From Ipomoea triloba (taxonomy: Eukaryota; Streptophyta; Magnoliopsida; Solanales; Convolvulaceae), in assembly GCF_003576645.1 (NCBI RefSeq), contig NC_044917.1, forward strand, positions 14,385,077 through 14,449,076: a stretch of DNA of 64,000 nt, written 5' to 3'. How positions within the stretch are numbered: position 1 is the stretch's first letter; each line of letters opens with the position of its first letter. Shown here piece after piece: positions 1 through 11,886 of this stretch. The translations under genes were made by a program, and so were the position numbers. Below the pieces are notes generated by a model. The model was not told where the DNA came from and did no database searches. It saw only the letters and a program-made list of their open reading frames with translations.

Positions 1-58
1 TCCCCCCCAGAGCTATGAACAGAAATACGCTGAAGAGTGGCCGCACCTCCCGTTTCAT
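1..58 (-). CDS. Candidate first exon of a gene running off the left edge
   Basis: On the minus strand an ATG at 58-56 opens a frame that stays open for 19 codons to the window edge. The peptide begins MKREVRPLFSVF and then runs into a hydrophobic stretch (LFIALGG), which has the shape of a signal peptide: a basic start followed by a hydrophobic core. Upstream on the same strand (59-230) the DNA is pyrimidine-rich like a plant 5' UTR, and a TATA-like stretch lies near 241-252. The local GC content is higher than in the intergenic DNA that follows. The product cannot be named because only 19 residues are visible. This could be chance, but start codon, leader composition and TATA position agree. 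Confidence 0.35.
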   Translation of the reverse strand, partial: MKREVRPLFSVFLFIALGG

Positions 59-240
59 TGTGTGTGCCCGAATGAAAACCCAGGCCCCAATACACAGGAG
101 GAGAAGCTTGGATTAACGCTAAAGTTCGGAGCAAACAATGCGTAGAGATCTCGAGGAAATCAACAGATTCCGGGTGTGTTTCATATTCAGACAAAAAAGA
201 GAGGGAGAGATCTACTTCGGTCTTCACACCTCACCTGAGA

Positions 241-252
241 AATATATATATT
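241..252 (-). promoter_or_regulatory. TATA-like box for the left-edge candidate gene
   Basis: An alternating AT stretch that reads aatatatatattt on the minus strand lies about 185-195 bases upstream of the ATG at 58. A CT-rich leader separates the two. The spacing suits a promoter with a leader of roughly 150 bases, but AT stretches are common here, so support is weak. Confidence 0.25.
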
Positions 253-300
253 GAATGTTTCCGTTTAGGTCGATCTATATTGTATACATGTATAGATAAA

Positions 301-639
301 GAATGAGTTAGAAAGAGGGGCGAGATAAGACCTAGACCAGACGAGGAACAATCTGGGGCCTTAAGGGGGAGACGCTGACGTGTTGTCCACTTGGGTAAGG
401 TTGAAAGGGTAAAGACGGAGACTAGAGTACAAAAGACGGAATTAGCCCTACTTTAGACGGTCATTTGACAGAATAATTAACGTTGGACCAAAAGTGGAAC
501 ACGTCTAATAAATGTAGACTCAATGTGGCAAAAATAACAAAAGTGGACTAAAATTAGAAATGGGCTAATAAATGTAGGACCAAAAAAAGCATTCACTCTT
601 ATTGGAACTTTATTGTAGCACCTGCTGGGTTTACTGTTA
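301..639. other. Intergenic stretch without a gene
   Basis: No coding sequence is seen. From about 420 to 600 the text has the repetitive style 'ggactaaaattag... ggaccaaaaa' that is common in terminal regions of plant Mutator-type elements. A matching opposite end with target duplication could not be found, so no element is called. Confidence 0.3.
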
Positions 640-1330
640 CTGGCTTATGTTCTTTACAAATTCCCTACTCATGAAGGCTCTGTCAAAGCTCCCTATGAAA
701 TCCCTCCTGCCTGCAGCTAAGTGTGTGTGCAAGAACTGGTATGCTATTATTCATAACCCAATCTTCATTTCCATTCACTACCAGAATTACTCCAAAGATC
801 CCATCTTCTTGTCCATCGTCATGATCCCCACACTGAGGATTCTGAGCTGTCTTTCCTCAACTCCTCATCCGCAATAATGCCAAATCCCCATCAAGATTCA
901 GACTTATTCTCATGGGAAATACTTGGCCTTTCCAAGGGTTTGTTTCTGCTTTACAACCAAAGCCGCGCTTTGGTACCCAGGTACCCGAGAGTTCAGGCTG
1001 CTAATCCAAGAATCTGGTTTCCCTATTCTGATTCCTTGCACTTGTACTCCTAAGCATTTGGGTTTGGGATTGATCCTGCGTCTAACGAGTACAAGGTTGT
1101 TCGGGTTAGCCATTTCATTTTGGAATAACTCCACGGACAATTGGCGCAATCCCATTATTTCTGTTTACTCTCTGGGCACAGATTTAGCCTTGTATGATGG
1201 GTTTGTTGCAATGTTCCTTCATGATTTTGTTGACAAAATCATCGACTCACAAAAGGTCCAATTCTCACCCAATGTTCTTTTACTTCGAATTTCCAGAGCT
1301 CTGCACACACCTTCGAATTTTAGGGTTTAA
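640..1330 (+). pseudogene. F-box protein pseudogene (F-box plus F-box-associated domain)
   Basis: Reading frames on + together give a plant F-box protein of the F-box-associated (FBA) class, which would act as the substrate receptor of an SCF ubiquitin ligase. The F-box is seen around 664-780: LPMKSLLPAAKCVCKNWYA followed by a HNPIFISIHYQN-type segment. Family landmarks then appear in different frames: TKAALWYPGTREFRLL (about 958-1005), FGFGIDPASNEYKVVRVSHF (about 1060-1120) and ISVYSLGTD (about 1155-1185). At least three frame changes and stop codons (for example after the SHFILE segment) break the gene, so it cannot encode a full protein. The head of the F-box and the C-terminal part are also missing. 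F-box families expand and decay quickly in plants, so an isolated dead copy is not unusual. No poly-A tail or flanking duplication was seen to prove retroposition. Confidence 0.75.
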
Positions 1331-1872
1331 GTTGACCACATTTTGGGGGTTTTGACAAAATGATACGGTGTGGTGAAAGATGAAGCAGGAAATATATTGA
1401 AATTACCAACTTAGCCTTACACTCTCCGAAAATCTAATGTCTAAGTGATCAGAGGACTAAAACGGGTTAAAATTTTGATAGTCGAAGGATGGAATTAGCC
1501 AAGTCAAAATGAGTATGACCAAATTGGTGAAATCGACCTAGTCGAGAGACCATTTTGGTAATTTGCTCCAAAATTAGTAAAAAAGAGTAATTGATATTTT
1601 TAGTATGTTAACAACGGCATGTGTATTTTATTTTATATTTTATATTTTTATTATTATTATAATCCACCGAATACTAGTAAGCATTTCTTTTGACCAAACC
1701 CTATTTCTTCTCTTCTCCCTTATTTGAGCAACATTTATCTCCTTCGTCGAAACGAATCTCTCCGGTTAACCTTCGATTTTCTCTTGAAAATTTGACTAAT
1801 TTCTCTCTATTTTGTGATTCTTTTCTCTCTTTCGCGATTGTTTGCGCTATTTTTGAACACTTACAGAGTTAT
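1331..1872. other. Intergenic; no gene recognised
   Basis: The first half (1400-1580) has the 'aggactaaaa ... gaccaaattgg' style of decayed Mutator-type termini. 1690-1870 is pyrimidine-rich and could be a captured 5' leader. Short open frames exist but show no recognisable domain. Confidence 0.3.
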
Positions 1873-3043
1873 AGGTGAGCAGTCACCTTCACTACTTTTG
1901 GGAACACTTACAAGTATTCTTGTTACTCAGTTGTATTCTTGTTCTTCTAGTTTCAGGTATCAAAGTAGAAGAACAGTGGGTTCTGCAAAGCCATAGCCCT
2001 CTAGAGAAGCTGAACGGTGGGTAGTGGAAAGCTATATGCCCTATTGCTGAGGTATGAATTTCTTACCAATGTGTGGGTAGTGAACTTATTGAGTTATTTT
2101 TATAGACATTTGTTTGGGTTTTGAATGGGTCCTCCATTTAATGTTGATAGGAGATATTGTTTGTTTGTGATGATCCTAGCTAACTGCTACTTTTATTATG
2201 TACTACTATTGTCTTTTAGTGAAAATATTATAATATAAGTTGTTGGATATAGTTGGTAGTTTATTGTTTTATTTCTGATTTATGTATGTTTTTATGCCTT
2301 TATAGTTTTGGTTTCTTAATTGTTTATGTCATTATGTCTTTATGGTTTTGATTTCTGATTTCTTTATGCCTTTATGCCTTTATGGACATAGTTGGTAGGA
2401 TGCCTTTATGGTCTAAAATTTGCACTCCCAATAGCCAACTTTGAGATGAATAGAGCACATTGCTGGTGTAAAAGTCATTGCCTAGAGTTCTATGAGCAGA
2501 ATGAACTGAACTACACACCATTTTATATATGCGAGCCTTGTAAAGTGGTAATATAGGCTTTCGATCTTACCATATCTCTCATGTGCTATGAACTTCCATT
2601 AAGTGAGGCACACAAATAAGATATGGGCTAGCAGTTAAATTTAAACAAAACAATACATTTATAATAAGCTTGTCAGTTCTTTGTGCACATAAAATTAGCA
2701 ATACATTAGACTCCTAATATAGTGGGACATAGGATCTGCTATATGCACATTCTGCTACATAAATTTTGTAATGCAAGATGTAGTGAAGATAAGCACTTTA
2801 CAAGGCTCACATATATAAAATGGGGAATAATTCAGTTCATTCTAGTCAGTGACGTATCCAGGATTTCTTTTGAGGGGGGCAAAGAAGCAAATGTAGACTA
2901 AATTAAAAATGTTTAAACACAAGGTTCAAATACAAATATAAAATATGAATAAATTGTTAAATTACAAAATACATTATAAATATTGTTGGATATAGGCGAA
3001 AAATAAAACGCATCAACATTTTATAAAAATATTCATAACACTA

Positions 3044-3705
3044 TGGCTATGTTTGGCAAACCTAGTTGAAAGTGTAGTTGAAAGCTGAAAAGTAGCTGAA
3101 AACTGAAAAGCTATAAGCTCGAAGCTGAAATCTAAATAGTTGTTAAGCTAGTTGTTATGCTTAAAAGTGTTTGGTAAAATTAACTTTTTGATAAGCTGAT
3201 AAATGTAAAAAGACTAAAAAAGACATTTTCATACAATTTAATTAAATAGTTTTAAATTTAAATAGGTTTGTTTATATATTAAGATATAAACTAATGAAAT
3301 CAATATATTTTAATAAAATATAAAGTAAGAACATATATTTGAAAACATATAAAGTAAAATAAAATGTTTATAATTCATAAGATTAGTTCATACAAAAATT
3401 AATGTTCAAACACAAATGTTAAATTGAAATTACAAACAAACATATTGAAGAGAAAAAGTAAAAAAAAGGTTTAGCCAAAAAAGATTTTAATTGGGAAGGT
3501 TAAATGATGTCATTTTTTTAAAATAATAAGGTTAAAGATGGAAAAAAAAAAGTTAGGAAGCTAGCTTATTTTGAAACGCTACCTTAGATAGCGTTCAAAA
3601 ATAAGCTCTTATATTTTAAGCTACTAACTTATTTTAGGAACATTACCAAACAGAGTTTATAGCTTATTAGTAGCTTAAAACTATAAGCTCTGCCAAACAG
3701 AGCCT
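3044..3705. mobile_element. PIF/Harbinger-type MITE nested in the hAT-like element
   Basis: The ends read GGCTATGTTTGGCAAAC (left) and the complement of GGCTCTGTTTGGCAGAGC (right), the 'gctctgtttgg' terminal style of Harbinger/Tourist elements, with the trinucleotide tat on both sides. The right end and the interior (about 3290-3430 and 3530-3690) are the reverse complement of parts of the Harbinger element at 8876-13456, so this looks like a deletion derivative of that family. Confidence 0.6.
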
Positions 3706-4076
3706 ATAAAACATATAAAAAACTATAAGCTCTGCCAAACAGAGCCTATAAAACATATAATTAATTTGATAAAATAATTCAAATAGAAAACAAAACATAT
3801 AATTAATTTGATAAAATAATTCAAATAGAAAACAAGCTCTTATATTTTAAGTTACTAACTTATTTTAGGAACATTACCAAACAGAGTTTATAGCTTATTA
3901 GTAGCTTAAAACTATAAGCTCTGCCAAACAGAGCCTATAAAACATATAATTAATTTGATAAAATAATTCAAATAGAAAACACATTATAAATTATACATCT
4001 TATTATTAATATATATACAATTAAAAGGCGAAGGACGCAGGTGCTGGACACAAGCCTTACAGACTATGCAACACCT

Positions 4077-4131
4077 AAGATTCAAACCCTCGCCATTTGC
4101 TATACAAAACCACACGCCTACCAACTCTACA
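4077..4131 (-). other. tRNA-like A/B-box module
   Basis: On the minus strand a segment like AGAGTTGGTAGGCG (A-box-like, about 4116-4131) is followed by GGGTTTGAATCTT (B-box-like, 4077-4089). Spacing and order resemble an internal RNA polymerase III promoter. A matching module sits in the related element at 58107-58160. There are no tRNA stems, so it is a relic and not a tRNA gene. Confidence 0.45.
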
Positions 4132-5551
4132 AGCTTATCAACAATTAATTTTTATCTGTTTTTATATATTTATATATATAACATGTACTATATATACATA
4201 TATACATATATACATACAAAGGCTATATATGGGGTGAGGGTGGGGATGGGGTGAGTGGGGGCGCCCCCACTCACCCAGGGAGGTTCCGTCCCTGATTCTA
4301 GTCATAGAACTACACTCTAGGCAATGACTTTTACACGGACACTTCTGTTCATCTCAAAGTTGGCTACTGGGAGTGTAGATTCTAAACCATAAAGGCATAA
4401 AGAAATCAGAAATCAAAAACTATAAAGGCATCCTCCCAACTACGTCCATAAAGACATCATCCCAACTACGTCCATAAAGACATCTCAAATCAAAACCATA
4501 AAGGCATAAAGAAATCAGAAATCAAAACGATAAAGGTATCCTACCAGCTACACCAACAACTATACATTATAATATTTTCACTAAAAGACAATAGTAATCT
4601 ATCTATACTATATATATATATATATAAATATAAAAGCATTATCCTCCTCTAGATTTTCCTGCCCAAATGTAGGGGTATTTTAGTAATTAATATGGTAATT
4701 ATAATATTATTATTATTATTATTAAATATTAATAATATTAATTATTATTATAGAATAATATTAATGATAGAATAATATTAATTATAATTGGTTATAATAT
4801 GTTATTAGTAATTATGGTAATTATTATGATAGAATAATATTAATGAGATAAGAATGTGGTTTTGATTGTTACAAATTTTTGTAATATTTATCTAAATGTA
4901 CTCATATTCTGGCTGAGATACAAAAATTATGAATGTCAATCATATTTATTATATTATATATGCTAATAATATCTAATAATTGTAATTGGCAAGTCCCATG
5001 TAAAATTAAATCAAATATTTATTATATTTTATTTTCAAATCATTTCCAACCAATTCTGAAATGGTAATAACCTACCAACACGAATTGTTTGCTTACATAA
5101 TATTATTTTATTAAATTAATTTGTTCATTAAATCGTAACAAATACTAGCATATTAATGTCACTTATACACGGTAATGTACGTGCAATAAAATTAGTAATA
5201 TTTATATATACATGAAAATTGTCTTAAAAAAAAAATATATACGCGAAGATCACGTCCATAAAGTCATCATTTATTAGTAGAAAATTAAATCAAGAATATG
5301 ATATATTATTGGAATTGAAAATTAAATCAAGAATATAACATAATATTGGAATTGAAAATTACAAAATAATATCTATTAATTATAAATTAATTTGTTCATT
5401 AAATCGTAACAAATATTTTCAATCATATTATATTATATATATGCTATCAAAAAATACACCAATTACGAATTCTGCCTGATATACAAAAATTACGAATGTC
5501 AATCATATTATATTATATGTACGCTAATATATTACGAATGTCAATCATATT

Positions 5552-5571
5552 ATATATAATAATAATAATAA

Positions 5572-5622
<51 letters not shown>
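5552..5622. repeat. (TAA)n microsatellite
   Basis: A run of about 23 near-perfect taa/ata trinucleotides inside the Helitron, with one aaa interruption. Confidence 0.9.
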
Positions 5623-5625
<3 letters not shown>

Positions 5626-6897
5626 TATAACTCCTATGCATATTTGTTCCTTAATTGACACCTAATTGATAGAAAATGAAAAAGAAAACGGAAATCACTA
5701 ATTGACTATAAATAAAAAAAGATCCCTAATTGATTGAAATTGAAAAAGAAAACAGAAATTAATCTAGAAAATGAAAATTGAAAAAGGGAATGAGAATTAC
5801 TAATTGCCTGCGAATAAACAATTAAAAAAAAAAAAGGATCCCTACTTGCCATGCCTATAAAATGATAGGATCAAACTTGGGTTTGCCTCCCCCATGTGCA
5901 CTACTCAAGAGATTCAAGAATTGGATCCTCTCTCTAAGGTTTTTCCAAGAATGGTGGTTGTTGTCATTCCCGGTCTTGATCGCCGTCGCCATTAATATTT
6001 CCATTGGTCTGTATTCTCTCTCAGTTTTCTTCCTAATTTCTAAGTTTCCCACATGTATGCATATGTTTATTAGCACGTCTTCCGTGTGCAGGAACATGTA
6101 TGCATATGTTTAAAGATGGGTCCTTTTTTGTTTCAAGTCATTTTTATGTGATTTATTTTTGTATATACGTGATGATCTAGCATTGAATCAGTTACTCGAA
6201 CATTGATGAAATGGTAGGGAAATGGATTAGCATTCAAGTTATTGTTTTTACTATTCAAAGAAAAAAAAACAAACCAACAAAAAAAAAATATAAACATATG
6301 CATTGATTGAATTGAAGTTTGAGGAATTACCGGAATTAGAAATGGTGAAACGAGAACTTTTGCATCATTTTCCCCTGAAAATTGAAGTACACGCCCAAAC
6401 ACTTTAGCCTAAACAATTTAAAAAAATATTTAGCAAACAATAGAAAAGGAAAATAAAAAATGATTCATAATTCAATGATTAATATTAATAATGTTAGCAG
6501 TAAAAATGAAAAATGAAAAAGGAATCAAAATTAACTTACAAGGAAAACTAGAAAACAGAACGAAATTAACTTACCAGGAAATGGACTAATAATAATAAAG
6601 TTACCAATAAAAAGGAAAATCCTAAAAAAATTTCCATTTCGTGCTTTCCCGTCCAACCACTTCTGTCTAAACAATAGAAAATGAAAATTTATTGATGAAA
6701 CAATAGAAAAGGAAATAAAAAAGGGTCCATAATTTAATGATTAATACTAATAATATTAACAATAAAAAAGAAAAAAATGAAAAAGAAAACATAATTTAAT
6801 AGTCACACATAGAATAACTATAGAATAAAATCTCTATTCTATTTAGTCATACCTTATATAGCCTAAACTACTACACATCATTCCCGTCATTTCCTTT

Positions 6898-6903
6898 AAT
6901 AAC

Positions 6904-6980
<77 letters not shown>
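6898..6980. repeat. Palindromic (AAT)n/(ATT)n microsatellite
   Basis: About 14 aat units are followed directly by about 12 att units, so the tract is its own inverted repeat and can fold into a near-perfect hairpin. Confidence 0.9.
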
Positions 6981-6982
<2 letters not shown>

Positions 6983-9020
6983 TGGTTACCTTAATTACTT
7001 TACTTTCTATATTTTTGTAATATCATATCAACCATTTGGACATATAATTAAAAATATTGAATCTATACTATATATAAAAGTAAATTCTCCTATTTCATTT
7101 TCCCGTCCAAAATTTTGTAGTCAATTAATTAAATATTTTATTAGTCAAATAATTAATAAAACTTATTTAGTACGAAAATGTAAAATCGAAATGAACTAAT
7201 ATCTATTAATTGGTAATATATTGTTTTTATATTCACATATCAATACTATTAATAAAAGTGAAATCATCCCCTTCAACTTCCCCACACAAACTAATATTAC
7301 TAATTAATTGGTATAAAAGTTAATAAAATTTAATTGGTAACAAAATTTTATTTACCAAATTCTAAGAATAATTAAACCATTATAATTGTGAGAATAATGG
7401 AAACAAATTATGCAATAATAAATATATAAGAAAATTCATTGAAAATTATTAGTAATTTTATAAGAAAAAATAATTTACTAAATATTATTTTACACAAATA
7501 ATAATATTTCGAATACTTATATATACTTCTATATCTATACTACTATTAATAAAATTAAAATCATCTTTTGTAAAATTTCTGCCCAAACAATAGTAAAGAT
7601 AAAATGGAAAAGAAAACTGATTTTACTAATTGATTGAAAATATAAAAAGATCATAATAAAAAATGAAACGGAAATTAGGCAAATTGGAAAAGTAAAAGGA
7701 TATTACTAATTAAATGAAAATTGATTGAAAATTATTAAAAAACTGTAAAAAAAAAAAGTTAATTACACTTTCCTTTTGAAAACTTTAAGTTATTTAAACT
7801 TTAAAAAATTAATTAAACATTATATTTTTTATAATAATTACAATTAATTCATTCAAATATGGAGGAGGAAGAAAAACTAAATGCGATACGGTGAAAATGA
7901 ATATACTTAAGGTATAAAAGTATAATTGCACATATATTAGTGTATTTGACTAATAATAATTGTCTAATAATTATTATGGTAATTAAGCTAAACATTGGTA
8001 ATTATTTTGCTACTGCGGCCTTTTCACAGGCTACCACACTGTATTGGGATTCTATCCCACCTGACGCTATCTCAGCTTTACTATAATATACCGTACTGCA
8101 GTTGGTTTTCAAAATTTTTTTTTTCTATTTTTCTCATATTTATTTTAGTAATAATATAATTACATAAGTCATATTACATATCGATATTTTATGATAATTG
8201 TAAACAAACAAGTCATATATTATTCAATTAATTGTGTAATACTTTTACACTAATCTTATAATCAAATAAATGTATAAGTTCAATATTAGAATTTTTTATA
8301 ATTTCATCTTTATTTTTAATATATAAATATATAATAAAAAAAATAAATTGCGCTACATATTATTCGATGTCATCGCACGGATAATTGGACAATTATTTGC
8401 TCTAATTCAAGCTAGAAAAACATCAGAAAACATAATCAATCCAACCAATTTCATTAATTGCGCTATATAATATTCGATGTTACAATTTATATAATATTCG
8501 ATGTTGCACGGGCGAAAATACTAATACATAATAAAAGTATTAGTTAAGACCGCCACAACAAAAAAATGTATCCTATCAACATTACATGGGGGCCCATTCA
8601 AAACCCAAACAAATTTCTATAAAAATAACTTAATAAGTTCACCACCTAGACATTGGTTAGAAATCCATACCTCAGCAGTAGGGCATATAGCTTTCCACTA
8701 CCCACTGTTCAGCTTCTCTGAGGGCTGTGGCTTTCCAGAATCCACTGTTCTTCTACTTTGATATTTGAACCCAGAAGAACAAGAATACAACTGAGTACCA
8801 AGAATACCTGTAAGTGTTCCCAAAAGTAGTGAAGGAGAGAAATGAGTTGACTGCTCACATGTTTAACAAAGCCTATAGTTTATTTTAAACTACTAATAAG
8901 CTATAAGCTCTGTTTGGTAATGTTTCCAAAATAATAGCTTATTTTGAAGTGGTAGCGTTTCAAAAATAAGTGAGTAGCTTCTAAACTTTTTTTTTTCATC
9001 TTTATCCTTATTATTTTAAA

Positions 9021-9361
9021 GAGTTAATACCTCCAATGGTCCTCCGAGTGTTAGCGATTTACCAGCTGTGGCCTCCCGACTTTTAAATGACCTCCAAGTT
9101 TTAAAAAATAACCATCAGTGGTCCTTTTAGAACATCTCGTGGTCATTTTAAACTCGGGTTATTTTAAGAATTAGGACCAAAGGTGATTATTTTTTATGGA
9201 CGTAGTTGGGGGGATGTCTTTTAAGGCCCTTCGACTTTTAAATGACCTCCAATGGTCGAAGGACCTTTATAGTTGGGAGGACCATTGGAGGTTATTTAAA
9301 AGTCGAAGGATCACAATTGGTAAATCGCTAATACTCGGAGGACTATTGGAGGTATTAACTC
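9021..9361. mobile_element. Mutator-type MITE, 341 bp, perfect 10-bp TSD
   Basis: The two halves are near-complete inverted repeats: gagttaatacctccaatgg at the left end matches its complement at the right end (ggaggtattaactc). The 10-bp direct repeat ttattttaaa (9011-9020 and 9362-9371) flanks it, the size expected for Mutator-type insertion. It has no coding capacity. The first eight terminal bases match those of the large Mutator-like element at 13812. Confidence 0.85.
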
Positions 9362-10959
9362 TTATTTTAAATAAATGATATCCTTTATTTTTCCCAATTA
9401 AAACTCTTTTGACATTTTCTCTTCTCCTATATTTTTATTCATCCTCTTTGGCAACTCTTCATTGCCCAGCAACTCTTTCATCTTCATTCAAACAAGCCTT
9501 CAGATTCTTGGTATGGTTTTTTTTTTCTTTTCATTTTTTTTAAAAAAAATTGAATTTTATATTAGAATATATACAAACAATCAACTAGCTATTTTTGTTC
9601 GTAGTATTTAAACTATTATACTCCGTAACAATCTGTGTTCAAGCTACCCAGAAAATATGTGGCACAACTAGCTAACTAAATACTACGTTAATTTGCTCAG
9701 TTTCGTTTTAAAACAATTTTCATGTGCCACAGTCATAATTTTAAACTAGAGTATATACAGTCAATCTGTGTTCAAGCTATTGGCGATGGGCATGGACAAT
9801 TGCAGGATGTGTGAGGTTTGTTGCGAAAACAGCATGCCATGCCAATAGGTGACAATCGACCATTGCTACATTCAGTTTCCTACAATAAGTGCAATCACAT
9901 GGCGTTGTGTGTTCAAACTATATATAGACAATTGGAATACTAAGTTAATGTACTTTTGAGTTTTGATGTGTTTAGTCTCATTAAACTGCAACTTTAGCTC
10001 ATTATTAATATTGTTATTTCTAATTTAGCAGTATGGCTTCAACATATAATAATATGGATGAAGAGAATTTTAAGTGAACCAACGAATACATGGTGTTTTT
10101 TGTGAGATTTGTATCAAATATATTCGAAAGCATGGGCGCGGCTTAATGAAATTGAAAGAGATTAAAGAAGAGTTTGAAGCTACCGCCAAACGGAAAATTT
10201 CACATAGAAGTTTAAAGAATAAGTGGGATGCTATGAAAAAAGAATGGAGAACTTGGAAGCAACTGAAACGTGAAGAAATTGGTTTAGGGTGGAACCCTAG
10301 TACGAATAAGATTAGTGACTCCGATGAATGGTGAGAGAAAAAAAATCAAGGTTTGTATTATAAATTTTTAAGATTAAAACATAATTATATTTTGAGTCAA
10401 TTCCTTTTTTGGTCCTAGACTTATAGTGAAAAAGACAATTTTAGTCCTCCATAAAAAAATTGGCCAATTTATGGACACATTTATTGTGACGAGAACAATT
10501 TTGGTCCTTTGTCTATATTTCTGTTAGATGGCCATTGGAGAGGGGGGTATTTGCGTCATTTCATGATATCCCCTTCTTGTGTTCCAGTTTAACGACGAAC
10601 CGAGTGTAGTCCACATGTGTTTCAGGTCAACAAAAATGTTAAGCAGTCGGTTTTCTCCTGCAACTTCAGTTTCAAAAACTGCGAAGATAGGACCCAGGTT
10701 AGTTTAAGTTTTAAGCCATGAATCTCTGCACTCCACATGTTTGCTCTTTTGCCAGCTACAAATTTAACAAATTTTTACATTTCTTTTGAAGATGGATTAC
10801 ATTTCTGAGTAGTAATTTATTCCGTCGAAGGAATTGATTGAATCATCATTATTATAATAGTGTTTAGAATTCTTGAAATTGATATGATTATGTCACATGG
10901 GTTTAAAAAAATCTGAACTGGTCTACTTGTCATCACCATCCATAATCTGTCTGGTTCAC

Positions 10960-11315
10960 CTGTGGCGGCGGTATCTCTTCAACATTGTTACATAGAGGGC
11001 AAACTGCTTCAACGTTGATTCTTCTCTTGCGGAGGGCTGCGCAAACAAGGAGCACTTCTTTAATGCTACGCCAAAGCAGATTGCGAATCTTAGAGACCAC
11101 CTTTAAACTCCATAGCTTATTTCATGACTTGAAACCGTTAGCCTCTGGGATTGCGTTCAACAAAATCTTGTAACCACTACTCACAGAGTAGCACCCACGA
11201 AATTCATACCTCCAATACCACTCGTCTTCCCTCTCCCTGTTCACTGGAGTTTTTAGAATACGTACCGCATCTTCTGGGATGAAAAGGTCGTTGAGCATGT
11301 TCGCATCCCAACCCG
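10960..11315 (-). pseudogene. Captured fragment of a LINE reverse-transcriptase polyprotein (zf-RVT region)
   Basis: On the minus strand the frame reads GWDANMLNDLF (about 11313), VRILKTPVNRERED, CYSVSSGYKILLNAI, then KLWSLKVVSKIRNLLWR and CPLCNNVEE (about 10980). This order, ending in the W-x-L-K-V-x-x-K-I-R-N-x-L-W-R and CPLC motifs, is the linker and zinc-binding domain downstream of reverse transcriptase in plant L1-type elements and their domesticated relatives. It is a fragment: no reverse transcriptase and no downstream RNase H part, and a stop interrupts it before the KLWSL segment. It was probably copied into the Pack-MULE, since LINE sequence does not extend past the element ends. 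Confidence 0.7.
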
Positions 11316-11559
11316 GTGCTCCTCACCGCTTTCAATCCCTAACGACGGCATCAATGGTGACCCCATTTGTTCCCTCGCGCGGAGAGTGATAGGGTGAGCA
11401 GGTCAAATCCTGGGGCCTACTTCATTCTCCAGGAGTGCTCCGCCGGAGATTCCATCGGGTTCCAGTTTGAGCTTTTGATGGACTAATCAACCTCAAAATA
11501 ATTGTTACTTGTTCCGGTTTGAGCTTTTGATGAACTAATCCACCATAGCTGCTACGGGC

Positions 11560-11886
11560 GTTGCTCGCCGGAAACAGGGAAGGTCATGTGCAAGCGCAGT
11601 TCTGTCCATCGCTGCTGCTGGTTTGTGGAACTGCTGTTATGGTCGGAGTTTCACCACTGCTCGTCGAGAAACCATCACCGTAGCCTCCAACCACGCTCCA
11701 AGCCGTCGTCGTCGCACAAGAGGAGAAGGGAGTTCGATGTCTTCCTGTACTGCCGCCAAAGCTTCTACTGTTGGCCGAGAGGGAAAACGAGAATGAAGAT
11801 GAAGACGGAGGTCCAAAACAAACGAAACTTAATTTGGGAAAGAAAATTAGACTTAGTTTTGCTGAATTGACAAAAATGCCCTTCAT
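11560..11886. other. GC-rich captured sequence of unknown origin inside the Pack-MULE
   Basis: Both strands are open for about 95-100 codons here (11586-11870 on +, 11584-11886 on -). The minus frame is rich in serine and proline and the plus frame is basic. Neither shows a domain I recognise. High GC and dual open frames fit a captured 5' exon fragment. Confidence 0.35.

Larger units (their letters stand above)
2847..4294. mobile_element. Non-autonomous hAT-like element, 8-bp target duplication
   Basis: The element starts CAGTGACGTATCC and ends GGTTCCGTCCCTG; as inverted repeats these agree at about 10 of 13 positions. It is bounded by the perfect direct repeat attctagt (2839-2846 and 4295-4302), the 8-bp duplication typical of hAT elements. 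Inside are a Harbinger-type MITE (3044-3705), partly duplicated AT-rich segments (3706-3970), a tRNA-like module (4077-4131), and a G/C-rich end with runs of gggg and cccc. It shares internal sequence with the element at 57837-58596, so both belong to one family. No transposase is present. Confidence 0.75.
4598..8524 (+). mobile_element. Helitron (non-autonomous, 3.9 kb)
   Basis: The 5' end is TCTATCTATACTATAT after an A at 4597. The 3' end is ...gcacgggcgaaaatactaa, ending CTAA at 8521-8524, followed by T. This is Helitron structure: 5' TC, 3' CTRR, insertion between A and T, no duplication. The uninterrupted left arm of the surrounding palindrome (near 2195-2220) gives the empty site, confirming that the whole 3927 bp is inserted. 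A second Helitron-like 5' end lies inside at 7062, and 7062-8524 is homologous to the element 34125-35098. No Rep/helicase gene is seen. The region 5862-6100 is less AT-rich and may be captured host sequence. Confidence 0.75.
1873..8867. repeat. Foldback palindrome of about 1.6 kb, split by two later insertions
   Basis: The left arm (about 1873-2540) is the reverse complement of a right arm in two pieces, 4303-4597 and 8525-8867, with the short centre pairing 2500-2545 to 2785-2838. Landmarks: gtgagcagtcac at 1876 pairs with gttgactgctcac near 8855. The segment agaacagtgggttctgc near 1968 pairs with its complement near 8735. ccaactttgagatga near 2436 pairs with tcatctcaaagttgg near 4350. Removing the hAT-like element 2847-4294 and the Helitron 4598-8524 restores a continuous palindrome. 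Transcribed, it would form a long hairpin and could feed small-RNA production; that is inference. No transposase and no clear target duplication at the outer ends were found. Confidence 0.8.

Noticed and set aside
1873..8867. MicroRNA gene from the foldback
   Set aside because: Arms are hundreds of bases long and no known miRNA sequence was recognised; hairpin siRNA is more plausible but untested.
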